In this document: piece by piece, positions 55,076 to 63,678 of the stretch | Numbering within the stretch: position 1 is the stretch's first letter | How the letters are laid out: every line of letters starts with the position of its first letter | Source: Terribacillus saccharophilus | GTDB taxonomy: Bacteria; Bacillota; Bacilli; Bacillales; Amphibacillaceae | Direction: 5' to 3' | NCBI RefSeq assembly: GCF_002272745.1 | Contig: NZ_NPBD01000018.1 | Location: forward strand, 62,001 to 126,000 | DNA: 64,000 nucleotides | Translations under genes and position numbers: made by a program | The notes under the pieces: generated by a model | What the model saw: only the letters and a program-made list of their open reading frames with translations | Told to the model about the DNA's origin: nothing | Databases searched by the model: none

Positions 55076-55532
55076 TGAACAAATAGAAGCTTTTTATCGA
55101 ACGTATATGAAGCAAAACCCACAGGCACCACAAACTTATACAGCTTGGAGCTTCGGCGGCGATGATGCTTTAGCAGATAAGCTGGCTGAACTGGTCGTTC
55201 AAGGAGTCAAAACAGCAACATCTTCTAATCATCTGCTATATGAATTGGAGAATGAGCCTGTCCCAGAACCTGGTCTTCATAGTATTGTTCTCGATAGAGC
55301 AGGAAATCCTCGTGCGGTGATTGAAATTATAGAGGTAGAAGTAAAACCGTATAAGGAGGTTGATGAGACTTTTGCCTTCAAAGAAGGTGAAGGTGATCGT
55401 ACACTTGCTTATTGGCGTTCGGTTCACGAGCCCTTCTTCTCAAAGGAAATGAAGGAAATCGGACGTGATTTTTCATCTGACATGCTTGTTGTATGTGAGG
55501 AATTTGCTGTACGGTTTATCGCTCATAAATAA
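55062..55532 (+). CDS. ASCH-domain protein
   Basis: A 156-residue protein of the ASCH (PUA-like) superfamily: AWSFGGDDALADKLAELVV, GVKTATSS, PGLHSIVLDRAGNPRAVIEI and the tail EGEGDRTLAYWRSVHEPFF. ASCH proteins are thought to bind RNA; some are N4-acetylcytidine amidohydrolases (YqfB). Start GTG 55062 lies within the end of the PP2C-like gene. Third gene behind the T-box leader. Confidence 0.85.
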   Translation: MTNYNEQIEAFYRTYMKQNPQAPQTYTAWSFGGDDALADKLAELVVQGVKTATSSNHLLYELENEPVPEPGLHSIVLDRAGNPRAVIEIIEVEVKPYKEVDETFAFKEGEGDRTLAYWRSVHEPFFSKEMKEIGRDFSSDMLVVCEEFAVRFIAHK

Positions 55533-55544
55533 TTGGTGTCCTGC

Positions 55545-55572
55545 ACACACTGTAGACAAGATGATACAGTGG
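55545..55572 (+). other. Hairpin before the DUF3298 gene
   Basis: CACTGTA and TACAGTG form a seven-pair stem ending right before GGAGGG of the next gene. It could partly end the T-box operon or limit ribosome access; no T tract. Confidence 0.3.
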
Positions 55573-55582
55573 AGGGAAACTG

Positions 55583-56236
55583 ATGAAAAAAGCGATAATA
55601 ATGTTTGTGTTTCTGCTTGCCTTTTCTGCTTTGACGCACCCAGTGCAAGCACAGCCTAAGAAGAACGTGATTGTGGAAACGGAGTACTATGATGGCATTG
55701 AAGAGCTAAAATATCCTCAAGTAAAACATGCGGGAACACCTAAGCTCACGAGAATGATCAACAAGAACTTCAAGACGTATATCGAGAAAGCTGCTGCAGC
55801 ACGTCAAGAGAATATAGAAGCTGGCAAAAAGTATAATTATGACCCGGATTTTCAAACTGATTTTGAAGTCAAATATAATACGGATCGCAAGCTCAGTATC
55901 CTGATGAGCAGCTATATCTTTACCGGTGGGGCGCACGGCTCTACTGCGGTTGAATCCTACAATTACGACTTAAAAGAAAAGAAACGCGTCTATTTGACAG
56001 ATATCCTGCAGACACCCAGTCAGCTGAAGAAAGTTCAGCACTATGTCTTCACCTACGCTAAGGCGAGACCAGAGATATTCTATCCTGATTTGAAAAAAGA
56101 AGACATCCATTTAAATGAAAATACAGCCTTCTTTTTTACAGATGAAGGAATAGCGCTTGTCTTCCAGCAATACGATATTGCACCATATGTCTCCGGTAAT
56201 CAAGTTATCAAAATACCTAAGAAAATATACAGCTAA
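55583..56236 (+). CDS. Secreted DUF4163/DUF3298 protein (RsiV-like domain)
   Basis: A 217-residue exported protein. The signal peptide (MKKAIIMFVFLLAFSALTHPVQA) is followed by a DUF4163 region (about 25-120, MINKNFKTYIEKAAA, FTGGAHG) and a DUF3298 region (about 125-215, LTDILQ, FFFTDEGIALVFQQYDIAPY). The same two domains form the lysozyme-binding part of anti-sigma factor RsiV, but no membrane anchor or sigma-binding part is present. Function unknown. GTGGAGGG precedes the ATG. Confidence 0.85.
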   Translation: MKKAIIMFVFLLAFSALTHPVQAQPKKNVIVETEYYDGIEELKYPQVKHAGTPKLTRMINKNFKTYIEKAAAARQENIEAGKKYNYDPDFQTDFEVKYNTDRKLSILMSSYIFTGGAHGSTAVESYNYDLKEKKRVYLTDILQTPSQLKKVQHYVFTYAKARPEIFYPDLKKEDIHLNENTAFFFTDEGIALVFQQYDIAPYVSGNQVIKIPKKIYS

Positions 56237-56241
56237 GAAAG

Positions 56242-56275
56242 AAGCCATGGAAGTATGCTGCATCCATGGCTTTTT
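56242..56275 (+). terminator. Terminator of the DUF3298 gene
   Basis: AAGCCATGG and CCATGGCTT form a nine-pair stem with a 13-base loop, followed by a T tract. Confidence 0.85.
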
Positions 56276-56319
56276 CGGGTATACCTAATTAAACATAATA
56301 GAGAAATGGGGAGAAACAA

Positions 56320-57285
56320 ATGATTAAATGGGGAATTCTAGGACCAGGCTCGATTGCACATCATTTTGCGGAAGCATTGCAGAAAGAAGGAGAATCCATC
56401 CTGGCGGTTGGTGCAAGGAACAAAGAAAAAGGACAAGCATTTGCAGAGAAATTCGATATACCTAAGGTGTATGAAGGATTCAAGGGTGTGCTGGATGATT
56501 CTGAAGTAGATGTTGTATACATAGCGACGCCGCATGCCTTTCATTATGAAACAATCATAGAAGCCTTGAAGCACGGAAAACATGTGCTGGCCGAGAAAGC
56601 GATTACAGTAAACTCCAAGCAGCTTGATGAAATCACTACATTGGCAGCAGAGAAACAGCTGATTGTGGCAGAAGCGATGACAATTTACCATATGCCGATT
56701 TATAAAGAACTACAGCAGTTGATCGATGCTGGGAAAATCGGAGACATCCAGACATTAAGTGTTAACTTTAACAGTATCAAAGAAAACGATCCGAAAAATC
56801 GTTTCTTTAATCCCGATTTGGCGGGCGGTGCACTCTTGGATATAGGCGTTTATGCTTTGGCGTTTGTTCGTATGTTCATACAGAATGCGCCGAGTGAAGT
56901 CATCAGCACCGTTACGAAACATGAGACAGGAGTGGACCAGCAGGCAGGAATCATTTTGAAGAACAAGCAAGGCCAGCTTGCTACCATCACATTATCCTTT
57001 ATGGTGGAATCTCCAGAACGTGCAACAGTCATGGGTACAAAAGGATTCATTGATATTGAGAAATTCTCCCGGGCCCAACAGGCCACCGTTTGTTATGTAG
57101 AGCAAGACAAAACAGAAACAATAGAAGCTGGAGAGACAGAGATGGCATTGCAGTATGAAGTAAAAGCAATGAAGGAACTCATCGAACAGGATGTTCCACA
57201 TGTAACATTACCTTATACGAAGGATGTTATGAAGATTATGGATCAGCTTCGAAAGCAGTGGGAAATTAGCTTTAGCTTTGAATAA
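56320..57285 (+). CDS. Gfo/Idh/MocA family oxidoreductase
   Basis: A 321-residue NAD(P)-dependent dehydrogenase. The Rossmann domain begins KWGILGPGSIAHHFAEAL; the EKP motif with the catalytic lysine appears as LAEKAIT near residue 95; the C-terminal beta-sheet domain has GGALLDIGVYAL. Members act on sugars, inositol or trans-dihydrodiols; the substrate cannot be told. GGGGAG precedes the ATG. Alone between two terminators. Confidence 0.88.
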   Translation: MIKWGILGPGSIAHHFAEALQKEGESILAVGARNKEKGQAFAEKFDIPKVYEGFKGVLDDSEVDVVYIATPHAFHYETIIEALKHGKHVLAEKAITVNSKQLDEITTLAAEKQLIVAEAMTIYHMPIYKELQQLIDAGKIGDIQTLSVNFNSIKENDPKNRFFNPDLAGGALLDIGVYALAFVRMFIQNAPSEVISTVTKHETGVDQQAGIILKNKQGQLATITLSFMVESPERATVMGTKGFIDIEKFSRAQQATVCYVEQDKTETIEAGETEMALQYEVKAMKELIEQDVPHVTLPYTKDVMKIMDQLRKQWEISFSFE

Positions 57286-57318
57286 AAAAATGCTCCGGAT
57301 ATTTCCGGAGCATTTTTG
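57285..57318. terminator. Bidirectional terminator
   Basis: AAAATGCTCCGGA and TCCGGAGCATTTTT form a perfect stem around TATT between the oxidoreductase gene and the convergent opuC operon. Confidence 0.9.
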
Positions 57319-57322
57319 CTGT

Positions 57323-57979
57323 TTAACTCAATTTTCTGCTGTTGGCCGGAGAAAGCAATCTCTCGAACCAACCCATAACAAAGTCGGCCATTACTGCCAT
57401 GAGTGCAGTTGGAATAGCACCTGCTAAAATGATGGCTCCTCCTTCTGCTGCGTTCGTACCTCGGACAATGATGGAACCTAAACCGCCAGCGCCGATGAAT
57501 GTTCCGATTGTGGCGATGCCGATCGCGATAACAAGCGCAGTACGCAGTCCAGCCATGATGACCGATAGTGAGAGAGGAAGTTCAACCATACGCAATATCT
57601 GGAATCTTGTCATTCCCATCGCATTTCCTGCTTCCTTCAATGTTTTATCCACTCCAAGTATTCCAGTGTACGTATTTTTTATGATCGGGAGTAGTGAATA
57701 AAGGAATAATGCCAGGATAACTGTGTTGGTTCCTAGACCCATTACTAGCATTAGAACAGCTAGCAATGCAAGTGCAGGTACTGTCTGGATGACATTTACA
57801 AAAGAAATGACCCAAGGACTGAGCTTACTGTAGCGGGCAATCAATATACCGACTGGGATGCCCACGATACCCGCAAACAACACGCCGTATGCAGACATAA
57901 GGAAGTGGCGATAGAACTCTGTCCAGATGTAAGCGCCGTTTTCGCTATAATATGTCATTAGTTCTTTTAATATATCCAT
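57323..57979 (-). CDS. opuCD: Osmoprotectant ABC transporter permease OpuCD
   Basis: One of two inner-membrane subunits of the OpuC/OpuB importer for glycine betaine, carnitine or choline. 218 residues, five to six helices, with the ABC-permease EAA-like loop (EAGNAMGMTRFQILRMVELPL) and GIATIGTFIGAGGLGSIIV. Last gene of the operon; 15 bases after opuCC. It is more hydrophobic at the N-terminus than the OpuCB paralogue here. Confidence 0.93.
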   Translation of the reverse strand: MDILKELMTYYSENGAYIWTEFYRHFLMSAYGVLFAGIVGIPVGILIARYSKLSPWVISFVNVIQTVPALALLAVLMLVMGLGTNTVILALFLYSLLPIIKNTYTGILGVDKTLKEAGNAMGMTRFQILRMVELPLSLSVIMAGLRTALVIAIGIATIGTFIGAGGLGSIIVRGTNAAEGGAIILAGAIPTALMAVMADFVMGWFERLLSPANSRKLS

Positions 57980-57994
57980 CGTCTCTGCACCTCC

Positions 57995-58912
57995 TTAATT
58001 GTCCTCAAAGTAATTATGTTCCTCTAAATATTCTCTTGCTACTGTACTAGGTTCCCTTTTCTCAATATCTGCCTGGTAATTCAGCTCAATAATCGTTTCA
58101 TTATCGAATTTTCCTACCATCTTTTGCAAAATTTCATCAATCTCCGGATGCTCCTGCAGCACTTCATTCGTTGCTACCGGAGAAGCGTCGTAAGGAGGGA
58201 AGAAATGTTTATCATCTTCCAATGTTGCTAGGTTGAATTGCTTCAATCGAGCATCTGTGGAGTAAGCCAATACGGCGTCCATTTTTCCGCTGTTTAAAGC
58301 GGAGTAAACTAGGCCGATCTGCATCGGGTAGATTTTGTTGAATTCGAACCCATATTCTTTTATAAATTCGTCATAGCCAATTCCTTCGCGATTAATCCAG
58401 CTATTATCCACGCCAAATTGATATTTATCGGCGACAGATTCCAAATCGGAGACTTTCTCCAGCCCGTCCTTGTCAGCTACATCCTGACGAACAGATAAGA
58501 CATAGGTGTTGTCGAATCCGTAGGTGTCATACCACTTCTGATCGAATTGTTCCTCGAATTCGCGCTGCACAATCTCCATCGCTTCATCTGGATCATTCAC
58601 CAGATCCATGTGGAGGGCACCGCTAAGATCAGTACCTGTATATCTTGCTGCAGATATATCAACATCACCATTGACCATTGCTTGGTGCATCACGATGGAG
58701 GATCCTAAGTTTCCGACGATTTCCGCATGTAAATCGGTATAATGCTCAATCATATATTTTTGAATATAGCCTAGAGTCTGTGTTTCAGATGTGGTCACGG
58801 TTCCGATTTTTATCGTGTTAGCAGAGCCGCCGCCAAGGCCGGGAAGCGAACAGCCAGAGAGAAGAAAGGCCGTCATCATACCAACCAAGACTAGTTTGAT
58901 TCGCTTTTTCAT
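57995..58912 (-). CDS. opuCC: Osmoprotectant-binding lipoprotein OpuCC
   Basis: Substrate-binding lipoprotein of the OpuC importer, 305 residues. The signal ends in AFLLSGC; the mature part begins with a G-rich linker and has the OpuAC-type fold (IKIGTVTTSETQTLGYI, GSSIVMHQAMVNGDVDI, RYTGTDLSGAL, VLAYSTDARLKQ, FPPYDASPV). It captures quaternary ammonium compounds outside the cell and hands them to OpuCB/CD. Whether the pocket prefers betaine, carnitine or choline cannot be told. Confidence 0.93.
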   Translation of the reverse strand: MKKRIKLVLVGMMTAFLLSGCSLPGLGGGSANTIKIGTVTTSETQTLGYIQKYMIEHYTDLHAEIVGNLGSSIVMHQAMVNGDVDISAARYTGTDLSGALHMDLVNDPDEAMEIVQREFEEQFDQKWYDTYGFDNTYVLSVRQDVADKDGLEKVSDLESVADKYQFGVDNSWINREGIGYDEFIKEYGFEFNKIYPMQIGLVYSALNSGKMDAVLAYSTDARLKQFNLATLEDDKHFFPPYDASPVATNEVLQEHPEIDEILQKMVGKFDNETIIELNYQADIEKREPSTVAREYLEEHNYFEDN

Positions 58913-58930
58913 ACCTGTTGTCGCCCCTTT

Positions 58931-59584
58931 CTATGCTGTTTCATAATGCGTGCTCTTTGTAGTAGGAGTCAGCTTCTTCTCCACCTTGCCCAAGATGAAA
59001 TCAGCGAGCAGTGCAAGGATTGTAGAAGGAATCGCTCCTGCTAATATCAATTCAGGCTGATAAAGATTCAGCCCATCAAAAATGAAATCACCAAGGCCGC
59101 CAGCGCCTACAAATGATGCAAGCGTGGCCCAGCCGATCAGGTAGACGGTAGAAACGCGTACTCCCGCCATGATGATTGGAATGGCAAGCGGCAGTTCCAC
59201 GCTGAAGATAAGCTGTGTGTTTGTCATACCCATTCCGCGGCCAGCTTCCAGTAGATTTCTATCGGTGTTTTTGATACCGATGTAGGTGTTGCGAAGAATC
59301 GGTAGCATGGAATAGAAGAATAATGCGACGATTGCCGGTACTTTGCCAACGCCTAAGATTGGAATGAAGAATGCCAGAATGGCGAGGCTTGGAAAGGTTT
59401 GAATGATACTGACAATACGAATGACTGTATCTGCTGCCCGGTTGATCCGTGTCAGCAGGATGCCCACCGGTACAGCAACAAGGATGCCGAGCAAGACGGC
59501 AATCAGTGATATATATAAATGCTCCCACGTCTTCAGGGCAAGTGTGCTGCCTTGTTCCTGGAAGAATTGAATCAATGCATCCAT
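58931..59584 (-). CDS. opuCB: Osmoprotectant ABC transporter permease OpuCB
   Basis: Second permease of the OpuC importer, 217 residues with five to six helices, [20 protein letters not shown] as the ATPase-contact loop and [25 protein letters not shown] lies upstream of the ATG. It pairs with OpuCD to form the channel and sits between opuCA and opuCC. Confidence 0.93.
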   Translation of the reverse strand: MDALIQFFQEQGSTLALKTWEHLYISLIAVLLGILVAVPVGILLTRINRAADTVIRIVSIIQTFPSLAILAFFIPILGVGKVPAIVALFFYSMLPILRNTYIGIKNTDRNLLEAGRGMGMTNTQLIFSVELPLAIPIIMAGVRVSTVYLIGWATLASFVGAGGLGDFIFDGLNLYQPELILAGAIPSTILALLADFILGKVEKKLTPTTKSTHYETA

Positions 59585-59602
59585 GTGAATTGGACCTCCT
59601 TC

Positions 59603-60733
59603 TTAATTGTCATCCTCATCACCCCAGATAGAATCATAGACAAGGTCTGCAAGTGTTGCTCTCGTAACAATACCTTTGAGTCGGTTTTGTTCATCTACGA
59701 CAGGTACATATTTAGTATGTCTTCGCAGCATTTTCTGTATAGTATCACGTATGAGGCTGTCTTCTTTTACCTTATAAAGCTCTGTTTCATAGATTTCACC
59801 GACGAGCGTTGATTTCTTTCGATTCTCTTCTATGTCCTCTACGTCGATATATCCCTCAAGTGTTTGATCGTCGCCGATAACAAGCAAGGAATCCACTCGT
59901 TTTTCCTTCATGCGCTGAATCGCTGTCGATAATGTCTCTTCTTTATGAACTGTAGCAGGTATCTTGTTCATGATCTGACCAACTGTTGTCACATCGGGTT
60001 TTGTCTGGATAAGACGTTCTTTTCCGATGAAGGATTCTACAAATTCATTTGCTGGATTACGCAGGATCTCATCTGGCGTATCTACTTGAACGATCTCTCC
60101 ATCCTTCATGATGACAATGCGGTCTGCGAGTTTGATAGCTTCGTCCATGTCGTGGGTAACGAAAACAATTGTCTTACCTAATCTTTTTTGTAGATCCTTG
60201 AACTCTTCTTGTAAGCCATCTCTCGTAATAGGATCTAATGCACCGAATGGTTCATCCATCAGAATGAGTGGTGGATTGGATGCCAAGGCTCGTAAAACAC
60301 CTATTCGCTGCTGCTGGCCGCCACTTAGTTCTTGTGGGTAACGATCGAGATATTCCTCTGGCAGATTGACCAATTTAATCAATTCTGCAGCCCGCTCACG
60401 CCGCTTTTCCTTAGACCATTGCAGCAGCTTCGGGACGAGCGTGATATTTTCACTGATCGTCATATGCGGGAAAAGTCCGATTTGTTGAATGACATAGCCT
60501 ATTTCTCTGCGCATCTGAACACGGTTCTGCTTCATGATATCCTTACCATCGATCAAAATTCTTCCTTCTGTTGGTTCGATGAGACGGTTGACCATTTTCA
60601 TACTTGTTGTTTTACCGCAGCCACTCGGACCGATAAAGCAAATGAATTCGCCTTTCTCGATCTGCAGGTTTAGGTTGTTCACAGCTTTCTTGCTGCCACT
60701 GTAGATTTTCGTTACATTCTCGAACGTCAGCAC
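59603..60733 (-). CDS. opuCA: Osmoprotectant ABC transporter ATP-binding protein OpuCA
   Basis: ATPase of the OpuC importer, 376 residues. Walker A GPSGCGKTTS, signature [10 protein letters not shown], Walker B LILMDEPFGALD and switch VTHDMDEA are complete; two C-terminal CBS domains (about 250-365) are present, which in OpuA/OpuC-type transporters sense ionic strength or c-di-AMP. gdpP, also in this window, degrades c-di-AMP, so a regulatory link is plausible. It follows the TetR gene by 15 bases. Confidence 0.95.
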   Translation of the reverse strand: MLTFENVTKIYSGSKKAVNNLNLQIEKGEFICFIGPSGCGKTTSMKMVNRLIEPTEGRILIDGKDIMKQNRVQMRREIGYVIQQIGLFPHMTISENITLVPKLLQWSKEKRRERAAELIKLVNLPEEYLDRYPQELSGGQQQRIGVLRALASNPPLILMDEPFGALDPITRDGLQEEFKDLQKRLGKTIVFVTHDMDEAIKLADRIVIMKDGEIVQVDTPDEILRNPANEFVESFIGKERLIQTKPDVTTVGQIMNKIPATVHKEETLSTAIQRMKEKRVDSLLVIGDDQTLEGYIDVEDIEENRKKSTLVGEIYETELYKVKEDSLIRDTIQKMLRRHTKYVPVVDEQNRLKGIVTRATLADLVYDSIWGDEDDN

Positions 60734-60748
60734 AAAAATACCTCCTGT

Positions 60749-61432
60749 TTAAGGTGCAAATTTATTGTCTGTGAAATCAAATGCTGTTTCATTACGCACA
60801 ATTTCCGTAATATATCGCATCGTTTTCTGCATCGCAATTTCAGGATCATAAGTCCTGCGATGGTTCAGCACATTGTTGAACATCCCTTGCCAGATGAGGA
60901 TAGTCAATTCGTTGATCGCATCTACATTCCTCTCACTGATTTCACCGGCTTCCAATGCCAGCTCCAGTGCAGAACGACCACGCTTGGACATGTTACGTTC
61001 CAGTAATGTCGGCTGTAGCTCCTCTGGAATGTTGATAAGGTCCCTTGGAAACTTCGCGTAATACCGCTCCAGCATATTTTCCGGGCTGTCACCAAGATCC
61101 ATGATGAAAATAGCATGGAATAGCTTCGGATGACGGAAGGAATACGTGCAAAAGCATTCCCAAGCCAGCAAATACTTTTCTAACGGTTTATCGGAACGGT
61201 TCATATAAATGACGACTTCGTCAGTGTAATCTTTAAGGAATGTCATGGATGCAAAGAAAACGAGGTGAGATAGATCGGAAAAGTAATTGTATATTGTGGC
61301 ACTGTTGTAGCCTGCGCGATCTGCTACTTTTCTGATTGTTACTTTCTCTAATCCCTCTTCGCGAATAATATCCGCTGTCGCTTCCACAAAATATTTCCAC
61401 ATCCGGCTTTTTTGGATTTCCTTTTTGTTCAT
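60749..61432 (-). CDS. TetR family regulator of the opuC operon
   Basis: A 227-residue TetR regulator with helix-turn-helix KVTIRKVADRAGYNSATIYN (about 25-46) and a helical ligand domain. It is the first gene of the operon with opuCABCD. Known opuC control in B. subtilis uses the GbsR/OpcR (MarR-like) repressors, so a TetR regulator here is a different solution. It probably binds the repeated TAATC-N2-GATTA sites upstream. AAAGGAG precedes the ATG. Confidence 0.88.
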   Translation of the reverse strand: MNKKEIQKSRMWKYFVEATADIIREEGLEKVTIRKVADRAGYNSATIYNYFSDLSHLVFFASMTFLKDYTDEVVIYMNRSDKPLEKYLLAWECFCTYSFRHPKLFHAIFIMDLGDSPENMLERYYAKFPRDLINIPEELQPTLLERNMSKRGRSALELALEAGEISERNVDAINELTILIWQGMFNNVLNHRRTYDPEIAMQKTMRYITEIVRNETAFDFTDNKFAP

Positions 61433-61509
61433 AGTGCTTTTTTCTCCTTTACATACGCGTTCGTGCTCGCCTCCCTATGGTTGTTAAGTCGTAATCGCGT
61501 ATGTTATTA

Positions 61510-61538
61510 TAATCCCGATTAAAAAGTAATCATGATTA
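61510..61538. promoter_or_regulatory. Tandem palindromic operators, TetR-opuC / hydrolase
   Basis: TAATCCCGATTA (61510-61521) and TAATCATGATTA (61527-61538) are two palindromes of one pattern, TAATC-N2-GATTA, with centres 17 bases apart. A half site TAATC lies at 61492, another 18 bases upstream. The position between the TetR-opuC operon and the divergent hydrolase gene suggests control of both. A wider inverted repeat (ACATACGCG at 61451, CGCGTATGT at 61496) overlaps. Confidence 0.65.
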
Positions 61539-61587
61539 TAAAGTATAGCATAGAAGCTTAACAATGCAAATTTGCCTAGGAGGGAAG

Positions 61588-63642
61588 ATGGAGATGGTTT
61601 TCAACGTACGCGATAATCAGTTGCAAATTAAAACGACTTACCCGCATCAGGTAAAAGAAATACCACATGTTTGGATTCCGATGCGAGATGGTGTGAAATT
61701 ATCGGCGAGAATCTGGCTTCCTGAAGATGCAGAAGAAATGCCGGTACCAGGTATATTGGAATATATCCCGTATCGAAAAGACGATTTTACGGCTTTACGT
61801 GATAGCATTCGTCATCCTTACTTTGCAGGCCATGGATATGCTAGTGTCCGTGTGGACATCCGCGGAAGTGGAGATTCAGAAGGTATTCTTTATGATGAGT
61901 ATTTGCCGCAAGAGCAGGATGATGCAGAAGATGTTCTGAAATGGATAGCTGAGCAGCCATGGTCAACGGGCAAAGTAGGTATGATCGGGAAATCATGGGG
62001 AGGATTCAATGGACTGCAGGTAGCTGCCAGAAGACCTCCAGAGCTGCAGGCGGTTATTACACTCTGTTCGACTGATGATCGCTATGCAGATGATGTCCAC
62101 TATAAAGGTGGGGCACTGCTCGCATCGGATATGCTTTGGTGGGCGTCAACGATGTTTGCGTATAATGCAAGGCCTGCTGATCCCGAGATCGTTGGGGAAA
62201 AGTGGCGGGAGGATTGGATTCGCCGTATGGAAGAAACACCGCCATTTGCAGAAGAATGGGTGCGGCACCAGCGACGGGATGCTTATTGGAAACACGGTTC
62301 TGTGAATGAGGATTATCAGGATATAGAAGTACCTGTATTTGCTGTAGGAGGCTGGGCAGACGGATATACGAATGCAATTCCTCGGCTTTTGGAAGGATTA
62401 AAAGCACCGAGAAAAGGACTGATCGGACCTTGGGCACACGAATATCCAGAGGTTGCTATACCAGGGCCATCAATTGGATTTCTTCAAGAGTGCGTACGTT
62501 GGTGGGACCACTGGTTGAAAGGTAAAGATACAGGCATTATGGAAGAGCCGATGCTGCGTGCCTGGATGCAGGAAAGTGTGCCACCAGAGGTAGAATATGT
62601 AGAGAGGCCAGGCCGATGGGTAGCAGAAACACAATGGCCATCTCCAGTTATTAAGCAGAAGGAACTGTACTTATTCAATCAAGAACTAGGGGAAGAAGCT
62701 GGAAGTGGTCTGCCTATAAATGTTTCAAGTATGCAGCAGCATGGACTTTATGCTGGAGTATTTTGTCCATTTGGGCAGCCGGGGGATATGCCATCTGATC
62801 AACGCTTGGAAAATGGATTTGCTACTGTATTCACTAGCGCACCTTTGGAAGAAAGTATGGAAATACTCGGAGCCCCAAAGCTGCATTTAGAGATGGCAAG
62901 TGACCAGGAACAGGCACTATTAGCAGTTCGATTAAATGATGTTGCACCTGATGGAAGTGTTACCCGTGTAACATGGGGGATGATTAATTTAACGCACCGG
63001 AACAGTCACGAATTTCCGGAAAAACTAATCCTTGGGAAGAAAATTCAAGTGGATGTGCAGTTGAATGATATTGCACATGCTATCCCAGCAGGGCACCGCT
63101 GGCAGATAGCTGTTGCTCCGACGTATTGGCCGCATGCTTGGCCGTCGCCTAAAGAGGCAACCCTTACCATTTATCCTGGTGCAAAAACAAAACTGTTACT
63201 TCCAACTAGGGAGGCACAATCTATCGATGATCTGCTACCTGCATTCCAGCAGCCTGAAACAGCACCAGTACTGAAAAAGGAAATATTGCGACCGGAAAGT
63301 CGAAAACGACAAATACATTATGACATGGTGGAAAAAACATGGATCCTCGATGATTATTCAGATGAAGGTGCGCGTAAGCTATCCGATAATGGGATGGAAT
63401 ATGGCAGTACAAACCGCAACGTTTACACAATTAAAGAAGGAAATCCGCTTTCCGCTAGTGTTCAATGTGATTGGACGATGGATATAGGACGCGATGATTG
63501 GCAGACACACTTGGATTTGTCCTGCTATATGTGGTGTGATGAAGGGCACTTTTACCTTAAGCATAAACTTAAGGCCTTTGAAGGAGAAAAAGAAGTTTTT
63601 AAAAAGGAATGGAACGAAACTATTCCTAGAGATTTTATGTGA
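61588..63642 (+). CDS. CocE/NonD family hydrolase
   Basis: A 684-residue serine hydrolase of the X-Pro dipeptidyl-peptidase S15/CocE group. Alpha/beta core (about 25-330) with IPMRDGVKLSARIWLP, VRVDIRGSGDSEG, nucleophile motif GKSWGGFNG, and histidine in IGPWAHEYP; then the C-terminal jelly-roll domain (about 370-560) and an extra beta-rich tail. Members act as cocaine esterases, acyl hydrolases or X-Pro peptidases; no signal peptide is visible. It is divergent from the TetR-opuC operon and shares its operator region, so a choline or betaine ester substrate is conceivable (inference). AGGAGGG precedes ATG 61588. Confidence 0.85.
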   Translation: MEMVFNVRDNQLQIKTTYPHQVKEIPHVWIPMRDGVKLSARIWLPEDAEEMPVPGILEYIPYRKDDFTALRDSIRHPYFAGHGYASVRVDIRGSGDSEGILYDEYLPQEQDDAEDVLKWIAEQPWSTGKVGMIGKSWGGFNGLQVAARRPPELQAVITLCSTDDRYADDVHYKGGALLASDMLWWASTMFAYNARPADPEIVGEKWREDWIRRMEETPPFAEEWVRHQRRDAYWKHGSVNEDYQDIEVPVFAVGGWADGYTNAIPRLLEGLKAPRKGLIGPWAHEYPEVAIPGPSIGFLQECVRWWDHWLKGKDTGIMEEPMLRAWMQESVPPEVEYVERPGRWVAETQWPSPVIKQKELYLFNQELGEEAGSGLPINVSSMQQHGLYAGVFCPFGQPGDMPSDQRLENGFATVFTSAPLEESMEILGAPKLHLEMASDQEQALLAVRLNDVAPDGSVTRVTWGMINLTHRNSHEFPEKLILGKKIQVDVQLNDIAHAIPAGHRWQIAVAPTYWPHAWPSPKEATLTIYPGAKTKLLLPTREAQSIDDLLPAFQQPETAPVLKKEILRPESRKRQIHYDMVEKTWILDDYSDEGARKLSDNGMEYGSTNRNVYTIKEGNPLSASVQCDWTMDIGRDDWQTHLDLSCYMWCDEGHFYLKHKLKAFEGEKEVFKKEWNETIPRDFM

Positions 63643-63645
63643 GAG

Positions 63646-63678
63646 AAAAGCAGGCATCCTCAGGATGCCTGCTTTATT
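63646..63678. terminator. Bidirectional terminator
   Basis: AAAGCAGGCATCC and GGATGCCTGCTTT form a perfect 13-pair stem around TCA between convergent genes. Confidence 0.9.
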
